Origin: an uncultured Polymorphobacter sp.
GTDB taxonomy: Bacteria; Pseudomonadota; Alphaproteobacteria; Sphingomonadales; Sphingomonadaceae
Direction of reading: 5' to 3'
DNA length: 13,753 nucleotides
Assembly (NCBI GenBank): GCA_937894055.1
Contig: CALDHQ010000550.1
Coordinates: 1 to 13,753 of the forward strand
The position numbers were made by a program, and so were the translations under genes. The notes below the pieces were generated by a model. The model did not search any database and had not been told where the DNA came from. It saw only the letters and a program-made list of their open reading frames with translations. Numbering within the stretch: the first letter of the stretch is position 1; each line of letters opens with the position of its first letter. This document shows, piece after piece, positions 13,696 to 13,753 of the stretch.

Positions 13696-13753
13696 ATTGA
13701 AGAGCCTCCGGCGGGCAGGCCTGAGGCCTGCACCCGATTGAAGAGCGCCAAAC
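13696..13753 (+). repeat. Hairpin element, copy 2, flanked by a 10-nt direct repeat
   Basis: CCGGCGGGC starts at 13708. CAGGCC (13716-13721) pairs with GGCCTG (13725-13730) around TGA, and the outer CGGG (13712-13715) pairs with CCCG (13733-13736), leaving C and A bulged. ATTGAAGAGC occurs at 13696-13705 and again at 13737-13746, exactly flanking the hairpin. The window ends 7 nt later, so whether an array continues is unknown. Confidence 0.5.

Noticed and set aside
1..13753. CRISPR array, prophage, insertion sequence or defence system
   Set aside because: Every gene is a conserved housekeeping gene in canonical order; there are no regularly spaced repeats beyond the short ones listed, and no transposase, integrase or nuclease frames.

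Overview
The window is an almost unbroken ribosomal-protein gene cluster, the bacterial S10-spc-alpha supercluster, entirely on the + strand. It runs from the last 81 codons of rplC to the terminator behind rplQ. The order is rplC'-rplD-rplW-rplB-rpsS-rplV-rpsC-rplP-rpmC-rpsQ | rplN-rplX-rplE-rpsN-rpsH-rplF-rplR-rpsE-rpmD-rplO | secY-adk | rpsM-rpsK-rpoA-rplQ. I support 26 protein genes, one of them (rplC) cut by the window edge. I see no tRNA, rRNA, transposase, CRISPR array or minus-strand gene. The many long open frames on the other frames and strand are shadows of GC-rich coding sequence.

The organism is most likely an alphaproteobacterium, probably of the Sphingomonadales. This is inferred from high GC, adk directly after secY with no rpmJ, an alpha operon without rpsD, an S14 lacking the zinc cysteines, a SecY that begins MASAAQQ, and an S5 with a long Gly/Arg-rich N-terminal extension. 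The family is not certain from the sequence alone.

Layout: positions 1-8145 are packed very tightly. Genes overlap by 1-8 nt or are separated by 2-21 nt, which implies translational coupling. The only larger gap there is 49 nt at the classical S10/spc boundary (rpsQ-rplN). From rpmD onward the gaps widen to 75, 169, 135, 51, 85 and 235 nt, and these hold nearly all of the non-coding signal. There is a terminator-like hairpin and an inverted repeat between rplO and secY. A consensus -35 overlaps the adk stop. A structured rpsM leader follows, possibly with a pseudoknot over the ribosome binding site. Two tandem hairpins and a nine-codon candidate leader ORF precede rpoA. A 235-nt gap full of hairpins lies between rpoA and rplQ. 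A strong intrinsic terminator follows rplQ.

The genes jointly supply the large and small ribosomal subunits, the SecY protein-export channel, adenylate kinase and the RNA polymerase alpha subunit, a growth-rate-linked housekeeping block. I did not find a new biological system. The points most worth a second look are in the intergenic RNA or DNA structures of the alpha operon: a hairpin element present twice around rplQ, a 12-nt motif shared by two gaps, and the leader structures before rpsM and rpoA. The S5 extension is also notable.
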